Assembly (NCBI GenBank): GCA_965203755.1
Contig: OZ241910.1
Span: forward strand, 434,001-498,000
Source of the DNA: UBA6055 sp965203755
Lineage (GTDB): Bacteria; Chloroflexota; Anaerolineae; Aggregatilineales; Phototrophicaceae
Length of the DNA: 64,000 nt
Direction of reading: 5' to 3'
Each line of letters opens with the position of its first letter. Within the stretch, counting starts at the first letter, position 1. Below the pieces are notes generated by a model. That model was not told the DNA's origin. It was given only the letters and a program-made list of their open reading frames with translations, and did not search any database. The position numbers and the translations under genes are program-made. This document shows, one piece after another, positions 26,308 through 35,000 of the stretch.

Positions 26308-27048
26308 TTATTTTGGAACAATCGTGACTTTACGGGCATGGCCTTCGCCAACGCTGCGGGTCATCACATCACCGCGGCCGCGCAAGGTCAAATGGATGAT
26401 GCGCCGCTCGTTGGCGTGCATCGGCTCCAGTGTAATCGTTCGCCCTTGCTGCACCGCCTGTTTCGCCATCCGGTTCGCCAAACCCCGCAAACGATTAGAA
26501 CGCCCTGCTTTGTAGCCGGCGGCGTCAATGATGATATTGGCGCGGCGCTGCAAACGGCGGCTGCAAATCAATCGCACAATGTACTGCAATGAGGACAAGG
26601 TCTCGCCACGGCGCCCAATCAAACGATTGATGCCTTCGCCGGTGATGTTTAACATCCAGTGAGGCTCTTCTCCTTCAACCTCTTCCTCGACGCGGTGAAC
26701 GATGATTTGTCCCTTAATCTGCATCTTCGCCAAAAGTTCGGCAAGGACCTCTTTGCCGACGACGGCATCCTCATCCAGCTCTTCCGGCGGTAGATCCGAC
26801 AGCTGTTCACTTGCGGGTGAATCGTCATAGTCGGCTGGGTCATCATCAGCCGCTTCGGGTTCTGCCGGTTTGCGCTGACCAATAAGCACCAGGCGAACGC
26901 GGGCTTCTCTGGCGCCGAATCCAAATAACCCGGTGTTTGGCTCTTCCAGGACTTCTACCATAACATCACCGGGGGCGGCATTGAGTTCAGCCAGCCCGTT
27001 ATTGATTGCGTTTTCGACCGAATTGCCGGTTGCTTCTATCATTTCCAT
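26308..27048 (-). CDS. khpB: RNA-binding protein KhpB/Jag (Jag-N, KH, R3H)
   Basis: 246 aa. Jag-N domain (MEMIEATGNSVENAINNGL... LFGFGAREARVRL) at 1-55, an acidic linker (about 60-98), a KH domain with INRLIGRRGETLSSLQYIV around 140-160, and a C-terminal R3H domain with EPMHANERRIIHLTL and SVGEGHARKVTIVPK. KhpB partners KhpA in sRNA/mRNA binding and affects cell division and wall synthesis in Firmicutes. Its place directly after yidC is the classic order. Confidence 0.95.
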   Translation of the reverse strand: MEMIEATGNSVENAINNGLAELNAAPGDVMVEVLEEPNTGLFGFGAREARVRLVLIGQRKPAEPEAADDDPADYDDSPASEQLSDLPPEELDEDAVVGKEVLAELLAKMQIKGQIIVHRVEEEVEGEEPHWMLNITGEGINRLIGRRGETLSSLQYIVRLICSRRLQRRANIIIDAAGYKAGRSNRLRGLANRMAKQAVQQGRTITLEPMHANERRIIHLTLRGRGDVMTRSVGEGHARKVTIVPK

Positions 27049-27088
27049 ATTCTATATCCCCTGTGCGCGATGGCATTGCAGCAGCGAG

Positions 27089-27973
27089 CTACCTCTTGCG
27101 CGGTTTCTTTTTCTTGAATTTGCGCGGTTTCTTTACCGGTTTGTCATCCTCGGCTTTATCATCCACAGCCACAATTACATCGCCGCCTTTATTACTGCTA
27201 AAAATTTTGTCCAGTACTTTGCGCCCCTGCGGGCTGTATTGAACAATGCCTATCAGATTGGAAGTTACAAAGTAAATCGACAAGCCCACCGAAAACGACA
27301 GCGAAAAGAAGCCAAACATCAGCGGCATGATGGTTGTCATACTCTTCGTCATCGCCTGCGCCTGACCGCCGATACCACTCGACTGACCGTCATCATCGTC
27401 ATCCTTGTCTTTGCTGTCCTGACTGCCCTTGGTGGTCGCCATCGTCAATTTCGACTGCGCCCAGGTCGTCGCCAGAACCAGCAGGGGCAGCGCCAAAGCA
27501 TAAGCCGGGTTGGTCGTCGGCGGCAAGGTCAAGTCCATCCCAAGCCACATCCGCTGCAAGGGAATCAAGGAATCCAATCCGGGAATAAGCAGACGTTCCG
27601 ACAGATCCACCAACTGAAACGGGGTGGCCGCCAAGGCGAAGAAAATCGCCTGATAGAGACCTATCAAGATGGGGAATTGAATCACCAGCGGCAAACAGCC
27701 GCCGACCGGACTGACTTTGTTTTCCCGATACAGTTTCATCTGGGCTTGGGAAAGTTTTTCTTTGTCGTTCTTGTATTTCTCTTGGATCTTCTTTAGCTGC
27801 GGCTGAAGCTGCTGCATTTTACGCGAGGATTCCTGCTGCCGCGCCAGCAGTGGATAGGTCAGGAAGCGAATAATTACCGTCAGCACAATGATAGCCAGCA
27901 CAATATCCTGATTAAGGGCCGCATACAGCCATGTCAGAATCGTCACAAACGGGTTTAGAATTAAATCCCACAT
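27089..27973 (-). CDS. yidC: Membrane protein insertase YidC (Oxa1 family)
   Basis: 294 aa, Gram-positive-type YidC without the large periplasmic domain. Helices are near residues 18-40, 88-110, 148-167, 205-225 and 227-245. The cytosolic coiled-coil hairpin is KMQQLQPQLKKIQEKYKND, and the hydrophilic groove helix begins with RFLTYPLLARQQ carrying the conserved Arg. Unusual: an acidic run (SKDKDDDDDGQSS) in a loop near residue 190, and a highly basic tail (KKPRKFKKKKPRKR) likely to touch the ribosome. Cotranscribed with rpmH, rnpA, yidD and khpB. Confidence 0.95.
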   Translation of the reverse strand: MWDLILNPFVTILTWLYAALNQDIVLAIIVLTVIIRFLTYPLLARQQESSRKMQQLQPQLKKIQEKYKNDKEKLSQAQMKLYRENKVSPVGGCLPLVIQFPILIGLYQAIFFALAATPFQLVDLSERLLIPGLDSLIPLQRMWLGMDLTLPPTTNPAYALALPLLVLATTWAQSKLTMATTKGSQDSKDKDDDDDGQSSGIGGQAQAMTKSMTTIMPLMFGFFSLSFSVGLSIYFVTSNLIGIVQYSPQGRKVLDKIFSSNKGGDVIVAVDDKAEDDKPVKKPRKFKKKKPRKR

Positions 27974-27996
27974 TCAAACAAACTCCTGTCGATGGA

Positions 27997-29172
27997 CTAA
28001 CGACTGTACACCCATGTTTGACGCCCATCGACCTCAAACGCAATCAATAATTCGCCGGCGTTTACCGAACTGACAATCACAAGCGGCTGGTCAATGTCAA
28101 GTGTTTCGCTCGGTTGCAGCAGAAGCAAATTGCCTAGCAGTTCCGGCCGGCCTTCAATCTCCCGGTCATTGATGAGTCCGCCATCCCGACGGTCAAGCCA
28201 ATATACCTTGCCATCGCGCGATGCGACAATCACGCGCTGCTCATAGACCAGCGGCCCTGGTCGGATGCCGCGTTCGGCAATTTGCACTGACCAGCGTTCG
28301 GCAAGGCTGCTGTTGGTATCCAGGGCATGCACATAGCCGCTTAGGTCAGCGACATAAACGATTCCTTCATCGTCGATCGCCGGCGTGCCCCAAACCCAAT
28401 TCTGGGTATCGTATCGGTTCAGGATGTGACCATCCAGCGAGATTTCAAAAAACGACTTGTTGAAGCTGCCCACATACAGGCGGCCCTCGGCAAGCAGCGG
28501 CGTTGATGCCACGCTGCCGCCCAGGTCAAGCGACCATTGATGCTCGCCGCTTTCCCGGTCAACCGCATACAAGGAATGGTCCAGCGAAGGAAAGACGATC
28601 ATATCATTGACCAGCAGGGGCTTCGCCCAAATGCCGCCCGCGGTTGGATAGGTCCACAATACTTCATAGTCCGTCAGCGACATCGCAGTCAAATTGCCAT
28701 TTTGGAAAGGAATATAGATGACATCATCCACAGCAAGCAGGTCAGCGACAATCTGATCGGCAGCCGGTATAACCCGTTCAACGTTGGCCGCCACCGAATC
28801 AACCTCAAACAGGCGGCTGTTGTGATCGGCAATCAGAAAAGTTTCTTCGTCAACCTGGATTGGCGTTCCATAGAATTGTGCGTTTTCGTATTCGCTGCCC
28901 AAGAGCATCCAGCTTCGCGGGTTATTGTCCTGGTCACGGCGCACTTCACCGGTGACGGGATTGATCAAACGCGCCGGCACGCCATTGGACGGGCTCAAAA
29001 TCGCGACTTGATCATTATAGGCAAGGGCAATGTTTTGTTCGCCGTGCAGGTCAATCAAGCCGATTGCGGGCCAGCTGATTCCCATCCGCGTGCCGACGCA
29101 GGCAGAAAGCAGAAAAACAGCCATCAGCAAACATACTGGCAAGCGATACCGCTTGAGATTCATCTTGTTCAA
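27997..29172 (-). CDS. PQQ-type beta-propeller lipoprotein
   Basis: 391 aa. TTG 29172 follows AGGAG by 7 nt; an ATG three codons later is less well placed. A lipoprotein signal ends in the lipobox LLSAC (Cys25). The rest is a set of WD/PQQ-like blades: GEHQWSLDLGGSVASTPLL, GRLYVGSFNKSFFEI, DEGIVYVADLSGYVHALD and DGKVYWLDRRDGG. BamB-like propellers scaffold membrane assembly machines, and here it sits between yidD and yidC in the insertase operon. A role in YidC-linked envelope assembly is an inference from position. Confidence 0.85.
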   Translation of the reverse strand: MNKMNLKRYRLPVCLLMAVFLLSACVGTRMGISWPAIGLIDLHGEQNIALAYNDQVAILSPSNGVPARLINPVTGEVRRDQDNNPRSWMLLGSEYENAQFYGTPIQVDEETFLIADHNSRLFEVDSVAANVERVIPAADQIVADLLAVDDVIYIPFQNGNLTAMSLTDYEVLWTYPTAGGIWAKPLLVNDMIVFPSLDHSLYAVDRESGEHQWSLDLGGSVASTPLLAEGRLYVGSFNKSFFEISLDGHILNRYDTQNWVWGTPAIDDEGIVYVADLSGYVHALDTNSSLAERWSVQIAERGIRPGPLVYEQRVIVASRDGKVYWLDRRDGGLINDREIEGRPELLGNLLLLQPSETLDIDQPLVIVSSVNAGELLIAFEVDGRQTWVYSR

Positions 29173-29175
29173 ATA

Positions 29176-29397
29176 TCACTCCTTAGGTGGAACCGGGTCA
29201 TAACCGCCCGGGTGCATGGGATGACACCGCAAAATTCGCCGTAAGCCCATCCACATTCCTTTGAAAGGGCCATAGATTTCGATTGCCTGATAGGCATAAA
29301 CCGAACAGGTCGGTGTAAAGCGGCAGGCGGAGGGAAGCGCCGGCGAAAGAAAACGTTGGTAGCCGCTAATTGATTTCAGCAAGACCTGCTTCAGCAT
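29176..29397 (-). CDS. yidD: Membrane protein insertion efficiency factor YidD
   Basis: 73 aa, full length. Signature LLKSISGYQRFLSPALPSACRFTPTCSVYAYQAIEIYG followed by GMWMGLRRILRCHPMHPGGYDPVP is shared by the whole family (shown here in pieces: YQRFLSP, CRFTPTCS, RCHPMHPGGYD). An N-terminal amphipathic helix associates with the membrane. One nt separates its start from the rnpA stop. It assists YidC-dependent insertion. Confidence 0.95.
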   Translation of the reverse strand: MLKQVLLKSISGYQRFLSPALPSACRFTPTCSVYAYQAIEIYGPFKGMWMGLRRILRCHPMHPGGYDPVPPKE

Positions 29398-29398
29398 C

Positions 29399-29740
29399 CT
29401 AGCTTTCCTCTATCAACTGCGCCTGCAAAAACAACTCATTCAATATACGCAGCAGTTCATTGAAGGGTTGCGTCAATACCATGGGCCGCGCGATAACCAC
29501 AATATCATATCCTGGAAGCAAACCGACGTGCAGTTGGCCAATGGCGGCGCGCAGGCGGCGTTTGGCGCGGTTTCGCACCACAGCAGTCCCGAGCCGCTTG
29601 CCAGTCACAAAGCCATAGCGGTTATGTGACAAGCCGTTGGCGCGAAGAGCAAGGACTAAAGCCGAATGCCGATAGAACCTGCCATGAGTCCAAATATCGG
29701 CAAAATCGGCCGGCCGTCGCAGCCGCAGCGCCGATTTCAT
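29399..29740 (-). CDS. rnpA: Ribonuclease P protein component
   Basis: Protein subunit of RNase P, which trims tRNA 5' leaders. 113 aa. The RNR signature is in VVRNRAKRRLRAAI, preceded by RYGFVTGKRLGTA; the N-terminus MKSALRLRRPADFADIWTHG is typical. Starts 3 nt after rpmH and is cotranscribed with it. Confidence 0.95.
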   Translation of the reverse strand: MKSALRLRRPADFADIWTHGRFYRHSALVLALRANGLSHNRYGFVTGKRLGTAVVRNRAKRRLRAAIGQLHVGLLPGYDIVVIARPMVLTQPFNELLRILNELFLQAQLIEES

Positions 29741-29743
29741 CGG

Positions 29744-29923
29744 CTAGCCGGCATTCCAATTCACCTTCTTGACGTGGTTGGGCGTAACAGCCAACTGATG
29801 ACGTCCGCGCCGGCGCCGGGCTTTAAGAACCCTGCGGCCACTGCGGGTACTCATCCGTTTGCGAAAGCCATGAACGCGCTTGCGACGGCGAACCTTGGGC
29901 TGCCAGGTGCGTTTGGTTGACAT
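29744..29923 (-). CDS. rpmH: 50S ribosomal protein L34, C-terminally extended
   Basis: 59 aa from ATG 29923 (reverse strand). Reads MSTKRTWQPKVRRRKRVHGF, then RKRMSTRSGRRVLKARRRRGR, matching L34. Typical L34 is 44-47 aa; here two extra N-terminal residues and a tail of about 14 residues (VTPNHVKKVNWNAG) are added. First gene of the rnpA-yidD-yidC transcript. No dnaA gene or cluster of DnaA boxes is seen beside it. Confidence 0.93.
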   Translation of the reverse strand: MSTKRTWQPKVRRRKRVHGFRKRMSTRSGRRVLKARRRRGRHQLAVTPNHVKKVNWNAG

Positions 29924-29966
29924 GACACTTGCCTTTATCTAAGATCATTTCCAGCCATAAGCGGCA

Positions 29967-29995
29967 AGTATAACCCAGCAATGATACTGGGTCAA
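29967..29995 (-). promoter_or_regulatory. Promoter of rpmH operon
   Basis: Minus strand TTGACC (29990-29995), 17-nt spacer, TATACT (29967-29972), 43 nt before rpmH. The spacer contains the palindrome ACCCAG...CTGGGT overlapping both elements. Confidence 0.8.
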
Positions 29996-30138
29996 CAGTC
30001 GCTTATGCAAGATTAACGCAAACAGCGCTTGACGATAAGCTGGTCATTCAAGTAGGATTGTTATTATTCGAGGTTTGACCCTGCTGTCGGCAGCCGCCTC
30101 GCTGCTGATGCGATGAACGGATCTGGAGGTGCTGAACT

Positions 30139-31713
30139 TTGATACCGGCGCAGCATTGGGCATACAGCTTTTCGATTGGTGCTGAAGATATTGACAGCAT
30201 CACGAACCTCTTGTTGGAAAAAGAAACGCCTTTATCCAGTGTGCAGCTGGCAGCCGCGATCATCAAACAGCGCGAACAGAAAAGACAGTCGAAACTAAAG
30301 CGGCAGTATCAAGGGACAAAAATCTATCAGCCGGCTGGCGCATACGATATTGGTGATCGGCTGGTATTCTCGATGATGGATTATTCAACGGCAACGGTAA
30401 CCGGCATTCGGGGCGGTCAAAGCGCTGATTTGAAGACATTCAAAGTCGCCACAGTCGAATTTGACCATGACGCCAATTATGCTGGCAGCCGGATTCGAGA
30501 ATTCGCGACCGAGTTCAATGACGAACACCCGCTCAACAACCTGGATTTGAATAAACATCCGAGCCAGTTAAACCGCGCTTATACCGTGGATGATATCATC
30601 AAAGACCCAGCCGTCACCATTATCCAGCAGGTGGACGAGGCGCTGGAGCAAAACCCTGACCTGGTTCAGATCACCGGCGCCTGGTTTGTACGCGACCTGA
30701 TGCTTGATGTGGGCATCGGTCATCTGCATCTGGCTGAAGCTGTTCTCGATATGAATCATGGCGGGCCGCTAACCCCGGCTGAAATCCTGGAAGAAATCGG
30801 CGGCTTGGGCGCGGCGCCGCAGCCTTTGCAGATTTTCTCACTGAATTATGCCATGAACCAGGACGAGCGTTTCGACGAGGTTGGGCCGGCCGGCAAAGTC
30901 CTGTGGCATCTTAATCGCCTGCTGCCGCGCATGGCGCGACAAGTGCCAGCCATCCTGCAATACAAAACCATCGCCTACGACCGCAGCCTGCTGACCAAAG
31001 TCATGCTGCAACTGGAATATGACCTCGATGATGAGCATTCATCAATTAGCTCGCCGCCGGAAGATGAAGTCAGCCTGACGCTGATTTATCCCCATCGCCG
31101 TGTTGGCACCTTGCCCATTAACTCGGAGACCAAGCACATCTTCCCCGAAGCCAAGACGCCGCGGATTGCGATCACCATTGTCGATGCCTTGGACCGACAG
31201 GAATATCCCTGCTGGGTCGTTCATCAATATAAATATGTCTATGGTTTGGCAGCGCTCTATCAAAAACACCATCTGCCGGTCGGCGCTTATGTTTATCTTA
31301 ACCGAACCAGTGACCCAAGCCGAATCGAAATCGAATTTGACAATTATCGCCCGCGAACAGAATGGATTCCACTGGTTGAAAGCGCCGACAACCAGCAGCT
31401 CCGATTTGAAACCGCCAAGCGCGCCATCGGCGCCGATTATGATGACCTGATTATTGTCGGGGTCAGCAATCTGCCCGAAGTGGATAAATTAGGCAAGGAT
31501 GTGCAGAATAAACAGTTGCCGCTGGCAAAACTGCTGCGCGACCTTATTGCCGAACTTAGCAAGCAAAATCCGCAGAATACCGTTCATGCCAAAGTCCTGT
31601 ACAGCGCACTCAACATTTTGCGGCGCTGTCCGCCCGGCCCGATATTCGCCACGCTCATAGCGAACCCGGACTTTGAGAATGCGGGCGGGGATTACTGGAA
31701 GCTCAGTGATTGA
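30139..31713 (+). CDS. Uncharacterised protein, first gene of a three-gene operon
   Basis: 524 aa, soluble, no signal peptide or membrane segment. TTG start 30139 has GGAGG 8 nt upstream. A basic helix near residues 42-55 (KQREQKRQSKLKRQY) is followed by a beta-rich region (YDIGDRLVFSMMDYSTATVTGIR), a helical part with a winged-helix-like LTPAEILEEIGGL near 213, and a C-terminal beta/alpha region (EIEFDNYRPRTEWIPL). I recognise no family. The long ordered sequence and good codon use argue it is real. The two genes downstream follow at 17 and 3 nt, so they probably act together. Confidence 0.7.
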   Translation: MIPAQHWAYSFSIGAEDIDSITNLLLEKETPLSSVQLAAAIIKQREQKRQSKLKRQYQGTKIYQPAGAYDIGDRLVFSMMDYSTATVTGIRGGQSADLKTFKVATVEFDHDANYAGSRIREFATEFNDEHPLNNLDLNKHPSQLNRAYTVDDIIKDPAVTIIQQVDEALEQNPDLVQITGAWFVRDLMLDVGIGHLHLAEAVLDMNHGGPLTPAEILEEIGGLGAAPQPLQIFSLNYAMNQDERFDEVGPAGKVLWHLNRLLPRMARQVPAILQYKTIAYDRSLLTKVMLQLEYDLDDEHSSISSPPEDEVSLTLIYPHRRVGTLPINSETKHIFPEAKTPRIAITIVDALDRQEYPCWVVHQYKYVYGLAALYQKHHLPVGAYVYLNRTSDPSRIEIEFDNYRPRTEWIPLVESADNQQLRFETAKRAIGADYDDLIIVGVSNLPEVDKLGKDVQNKQLPLAKLLRDLIAELSKQNPQNTVHAKVLYSALNILRRCPPGPIFATLIANPDFENAGGDYWKLSD

Positions 31714-31730
31714 CCGAAAGGATTTGCCCA

Positions 31731-32165
31731 ATGCCCCCCAATTACTTGATCAAGCCAAGCGTCGAAACCAAATTCTGTATTGATTATGACTGGTGGAAAA
31801 CGAGCCGCGATGACTTGAACGTCTATCTGCTGACTCACCTGTCGCAGCAGCTGCAGGCTAATCTTGAAGATCGGAACTTGCAGGAAGTATTTGATTATGT
31901 GCATCCGGAGACCGGCGAAGTGTGCCAGTTGGACGCTTTGGGGCTGGCAATCCAGGAATCGGCCAAACGGGATGATTTTATCACCGAGCATATTGGATTG
32001 ATCGACAGTGTTTTCCGCGCCTTTCTCGTCAATGACAATCGGCCCTTAAACGCGCAGGAACTCGCCGAGATCACTGGCCGAGAGGCGGCAACTATTCTCA
32101 AGACCATCGGTGGCATCCGCATTTATCGTGGCATCCGCCCCTGTCAGCCAGGGGACGAGGCCTGA
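31731..32165 (+). CDS. Uncharacterised protein, second gene of the operon
   Basis: 144 aa from ATG 31731 (MPPNYLIKPSVETKFCIDYDWW), with AAAGGA upstream. Trp-rich N-terminus, then helical; residues about 105-135 (NAQELAEITGREAATILKTI) look like a helix-turn-helix or winged-helix segment, ending in GIRIYRGIRPC. That would suit nucleic-acid binding, but this is inference. Its stop is 3 nt before the next start. Confidence 0.68.
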   Translation: MPPNYLIKPSVETKFCIDYDWWKTSRDDLNVYLLTHLSQQLQANLEDRNLQEVFDYVHPETGEVCQLDALGLAIQESAKRDDFITEHIGLIDSVFRAFLVNDNRPLNAQELAEITGREAATILKTIGGIRIYRGIRPCQPGDEA

Positions 32166-32168
32166 CAA

Positions 32169-32591
32169 ATGGCGCGTATTATCAATACCAACAGCCCGGG
32201 CAAGCGCCGCCACAGTTATATGCGTACCAGCGCAGAGATTTTGCGGCGATTGAGCCAGCAGAAAGCAATCAACGCCGATACCAAAGACATGGCGGCCATG
32301 CTTGTCTATTGCCTGCGGGCGATTGATGACACGGTGGAAGAATCGGCGCGCGCCTGGGAAAAACGCGGCTACTGGAAAAAAGCCGACGATTTCCAGCAAA
32401 AGTGGTGGTGGACGTCTTTGTTGGGGATGTCCATCGAAAACCTCGTCAAAACCGGCAGCTGGGAGCAATTGCCAGACGCCATGGTCAAGCTGTTTCCGCA
32501 TTTTAATAGCATTCAAATTCATAAGATGACCCGCAATCCCAAAATTTGGGAAGGCAGCTATCGAAAGCTGATGAAAGAAAACAAACAATAA
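32169..32591 (+). CDS. Uncharacterised helical protein, third gene of the operon
   Basis: 140 aa, basic, all-helical in appearance (RTSAEILRRLSQQ; DMAAMLVYCLRAIDDTVEES; RAWEKRGYWKKADDFQQKWWW). The Trp triplet near residue 80 and the lysine-rich tail are notable. No recognisable family, signal or membrane segment. It closes the 30.1-32.6 kb operon; the ~170 nt that follow contain two TATAAT boxes (32681-32686 and 32690-32695). Confidence 0.68.
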   Translation: MARIINTNSPGKRRHSYMRTSAEILRRLSQQKAINADTKDMAAMLVYCLRAIDDTVEESARAWEKRGYWKKADDFQQKWWWTSLLGMSIENLVKTGSWEQLPDAMVKLFPHFNSIQIHKMTRNPKIWEGSYRKLMKENKQ

Positions 32592-32763
32592 GCGTCATAA
32601 TCCGCCGCACAGTTGCGAATCCAGAGTCCATTCAAGTTTGCCCCAACCAAATCATCTGTGGTAATTTACCCAAATCCTTGTATAATTTGTATAATAAGGC
32701 AGAGGTTATCTCATTGATAATCATCCATTGGCATTTTTGAACAAAGTTTGCGGCGCAGAGGCT

Positions 32764-33120
32764 ATGGACAGGACAGCGGAAACATCAGCGGCGGAAAAGT
32801 CGGCAAACGAGCTAAGGGCCGAACGCATGACCTGGTTTGGCTTGGTAGGCATTCTTGTTGTTTCAAGCATCATGCCGGACGGGATTGCGATGCCCAATGC
32901 TCTCATCCCTTTGGCGGCCGGGCTTGTGCTTATCCTGTCGGGCGTCTATCAGCGCCGCCAAAAATGGCGCGTCCATTTTTCGACTTGGGCCGCCGGCGCC
33001 CTTATGCTGGCTATGGCGATTTACAACGTCTTTGAGCGCCCCGAACTGGATCTGTCATTCGTGGTGATTATCCTGACCGTCATTGTCATTGCCATCGGCG
33101 CCTTTACCAACGAAACCTAG
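32764..33120 (+). CDS. Small integral membrane protein
   Basis: 118 aa from ATG 32764 (MDRTAETSAAEKSANELRAE). A charged, likely cytosolic tail precedes four hydrophobic segments at about residues 24-40, 43-58, 69-85 and 92-112, with a basic loop QRRQKWR between the second and third. Function unknown. An in-frame TTG at 32728 could extend it by 12 residues. Two TATAAT boxes about 70-80 nt upstream may drive it. Confidence 0.65.
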   Translation: MDRTAETSAAEKSANELRAERMTWFGLVGILVVSSIMPDGIAMPNALIPLAAGLVLILSGVYQRRQKWRVHFSTWAAGALMLAMAIYNVFERPELDLSFVVIILTVIVIAIGAFTNET

Positions 33121-33157
33121 GTTTCCTTCAAAATATATGCCGCGTTTGGATATAAAC

Positions 33158-34804
33158 ATGAGTCAAACAAGCACCCGCGAGATTACTGTCGAAACAATTC
33201 GCAAGCTGGCGCTGCCGTTAAGCACGCATATTATCTCTGGCGAGGGTCTGCTGGACCGCGCCGTGACCTGGGCGACGGTCATCCATCCCGAAGACGACAT
33301 CGCCTCAAGATCGGTTCAGGAGCATGAACTTATCCTGTTTGCGCCGGTGAAAAATTCGTCAAAGGCACGCAGCGCTTCGGAACTTGTACACTGGAGTGCA
33401 AAAATACCAGCCGCCGCGATTGTATTCAGCGATGCCGTCAGCCCGACGGTTTTGGCCGAGGCCAAGTCTTATCATCTGCCGGTCATGACTTTATCCAGCG
33501 ACATCCGCATTCAAGAGGTTGAAAGAGCCATTATCAGCCTTTTGGTGCATCGCGAAAGTCAAATTGAACCGCGCGGCGCGCAAATCTATCGCCAGCTGAC
33601 GCAGATTTCATCGCGTAACGAGGGTATGGACGAACTCATCGGCGCTATGGCGCGTTTAACGAAAAAAAACGCGATGATCCATGACAAGCGGCTGCATCCC
33701 CTTTCGCACAAACTCCAGCCTCAATTTGTCGATATATGGGATGATATTGAGATCTTTCTCAAGAAGCGGGATAATTTGCCGCTGGAACTTCATGATCGGC
33801 ATCGCGTGGTCGAAGCTGACCCGCCCGTGCTGATGCAGGCGCTTCCCATTGCGGGCATGGCTCGCCTGATAGCGCCTATCATCACCAAGGACGTTGGACG
33901 AGGATATTTGTCCATTATTGGACGCGAAGGCGACCTGGATGAAATTGACCAGCTTGTTTGTGAACACGGCGCGGCGGCATGCGCTTTGGAAATGGCGAAG
34001 CAGAAAGCCATCCATGAGACCGAAAAACGTCTGCGCGGAACATTTCTTGACCGACTGCTTCTGGGGGATGTCAGCCAGCGGGAAGCCATCCGTCAAGGCG
34101 CGCGCTTTAACCATGACATGACACAGACACATCTGGCTTTTGTCTTGTCCTGGAGCGGCGAAGATCAGCCCTCCATGCGGCGGTTGGAAACTTTGGTCAA
34201 TACCACCATCGCCAGTCAGCGCTCGGCAGCCCTTGTGTGGCTTCGTGAAAGCGAAGGCGAGGTTGTTGTCTTTCATGCTACCGATTTTGACAATCCAATC
34301 GACAAAAGCCTGGAGTTGTCGAATGCGTTCAGCAAAGAGATTAAACGGCAGTGTCCTGACCATCGCGTCGCTATCGGCCTGGGTCAGGTCGCCCGCGACA
34401 TCAACGCCTGGCGCATCAGTTACCGCGATGCCGCGCAGGCAAAGGAATTGGCAAAACGTCTGCAAACTGACATCCCCTTTTTCATTGGAGATTTGGGGGT
34501 CTATCAACTCATTCTGAATTTGTCCGAGCGTGAAAAACTTAGCGATTTTTGTGAGCAGACATTGGGGGCCTTGACCACTTACGACATGCGGCAAGGCGCG
34601 GAGCTTATCAAGACATTAGAGACGTTTTTCAATTGTCACGGCAATCTGTCACAAACCGCCGCAGCATTGATCATTCACCGCAATACCCTGCTGTATCGGG
34701 TGAACCGCATCAACCAGATCGCCGGCATTGACCTGAACCGGCCCGAGACGCGATTGGCGCTGCATCTGGCTTTGACCATTCGACGACTTCTGATGCTAGG
34801 CTAG
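33158..34804 (+). CDS. PucR-family transcriptional regulator (first paralogue)
   Basis: 548 aa from ATG 33158. N-terminal PucR/XylR-like ligand domain (LDRAVTWATVIHPEDDIASR near residue 31), a GAF-like middle (about 190-320), a GGDEF-like CdaR domain (VAIGLGQVARDINAWRISYRDA near 408), and the C-terminal HTH of the PucR/CdaR class (FFNCHGNLSQTAAALIIHRNTLLYRVNRI, given here by its core NLSQTAAAL and HRNTLLYR). Related regulators respond to purines, sugar acids or nitrogen status. Lies 196 nt before gltB in the same direction, so gltB is a candidate target. Confidence 0.9.
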   Translation: MSQTSTREITVETIRKLALPLSTHIISGEGLLDRAVTWATVIHPEDDIASRSVQEHELILFAPVKNSSKARSASELVHWSAKIPAAAIVFSDAVSPTVLAEAKSYHLPVMTLSSDIRIQEVERAIISLLVHRESQIEPRGAQIYRQLTQISSRNEGMDELIGAMARLTKKNAMIHDKRLHPLSHKLQPQFVDIWDDIEIFLKKRDNLPLELHDRHRVVEADPPVLMQALPIAGMARLIAPIITKDVGRGYLSIIGREGDLDEIDQLVCEHGAAACALEMAKQKAIHETEKRLRGTFLDRLLLGDVSQREAIRQGARFNHDMTQTHLAFVLSWSGEDQPSMRRLETLVNTTIASQRSAALVWLRESEGEVVVFHATDFDNPIDKSLELSNAFSKEIKRQCPDHRVAIGLGQVARDINAWRISYRDAAQAKELAKRLQTDIPFFIGDLGVYQLILNLSEREKLSDFCEQTLGALTTYDMRQGAELIKTLETFFNCHGNLSQTAAALIIHRNTLLYRVNRINQIAGIDLNRPETRLALHLALTIRRLLMLG

Positions 34805-35000
34805 GCGATATGTCTGGCAAACCAGTTTTGTATGGATGTCTGCCATGCCGAACAGCATTTGTGTATTTCGCCCAAGGCATTCCTCTGGAATAATCCATCA
34901 CTTCCAGTGGTCGCAGCTTGTGAACGTTTGTGATAATATACTTCATTAAGGCACACTATTTCCGCAGATTTGGACTGACGTCAGCAGCAGGAGGATGAGA

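Noticed and set aside
29924..30138. Chromosome origin next to rpmH
   Set aside because: rpmH is often near oriC, but no cluster of DnaA boxes (TTATNCACA type), AT-rich unwinding element or dnaA/dnaN gene is present.
32681..32695. Tandem TATAAT boxes as a confident promoter
   Set aside because: Both -10 boxes are perfect, but no acceptable -35 lies 16-18 nt upstream of either, so they are mentioned only with the adjacent genes.
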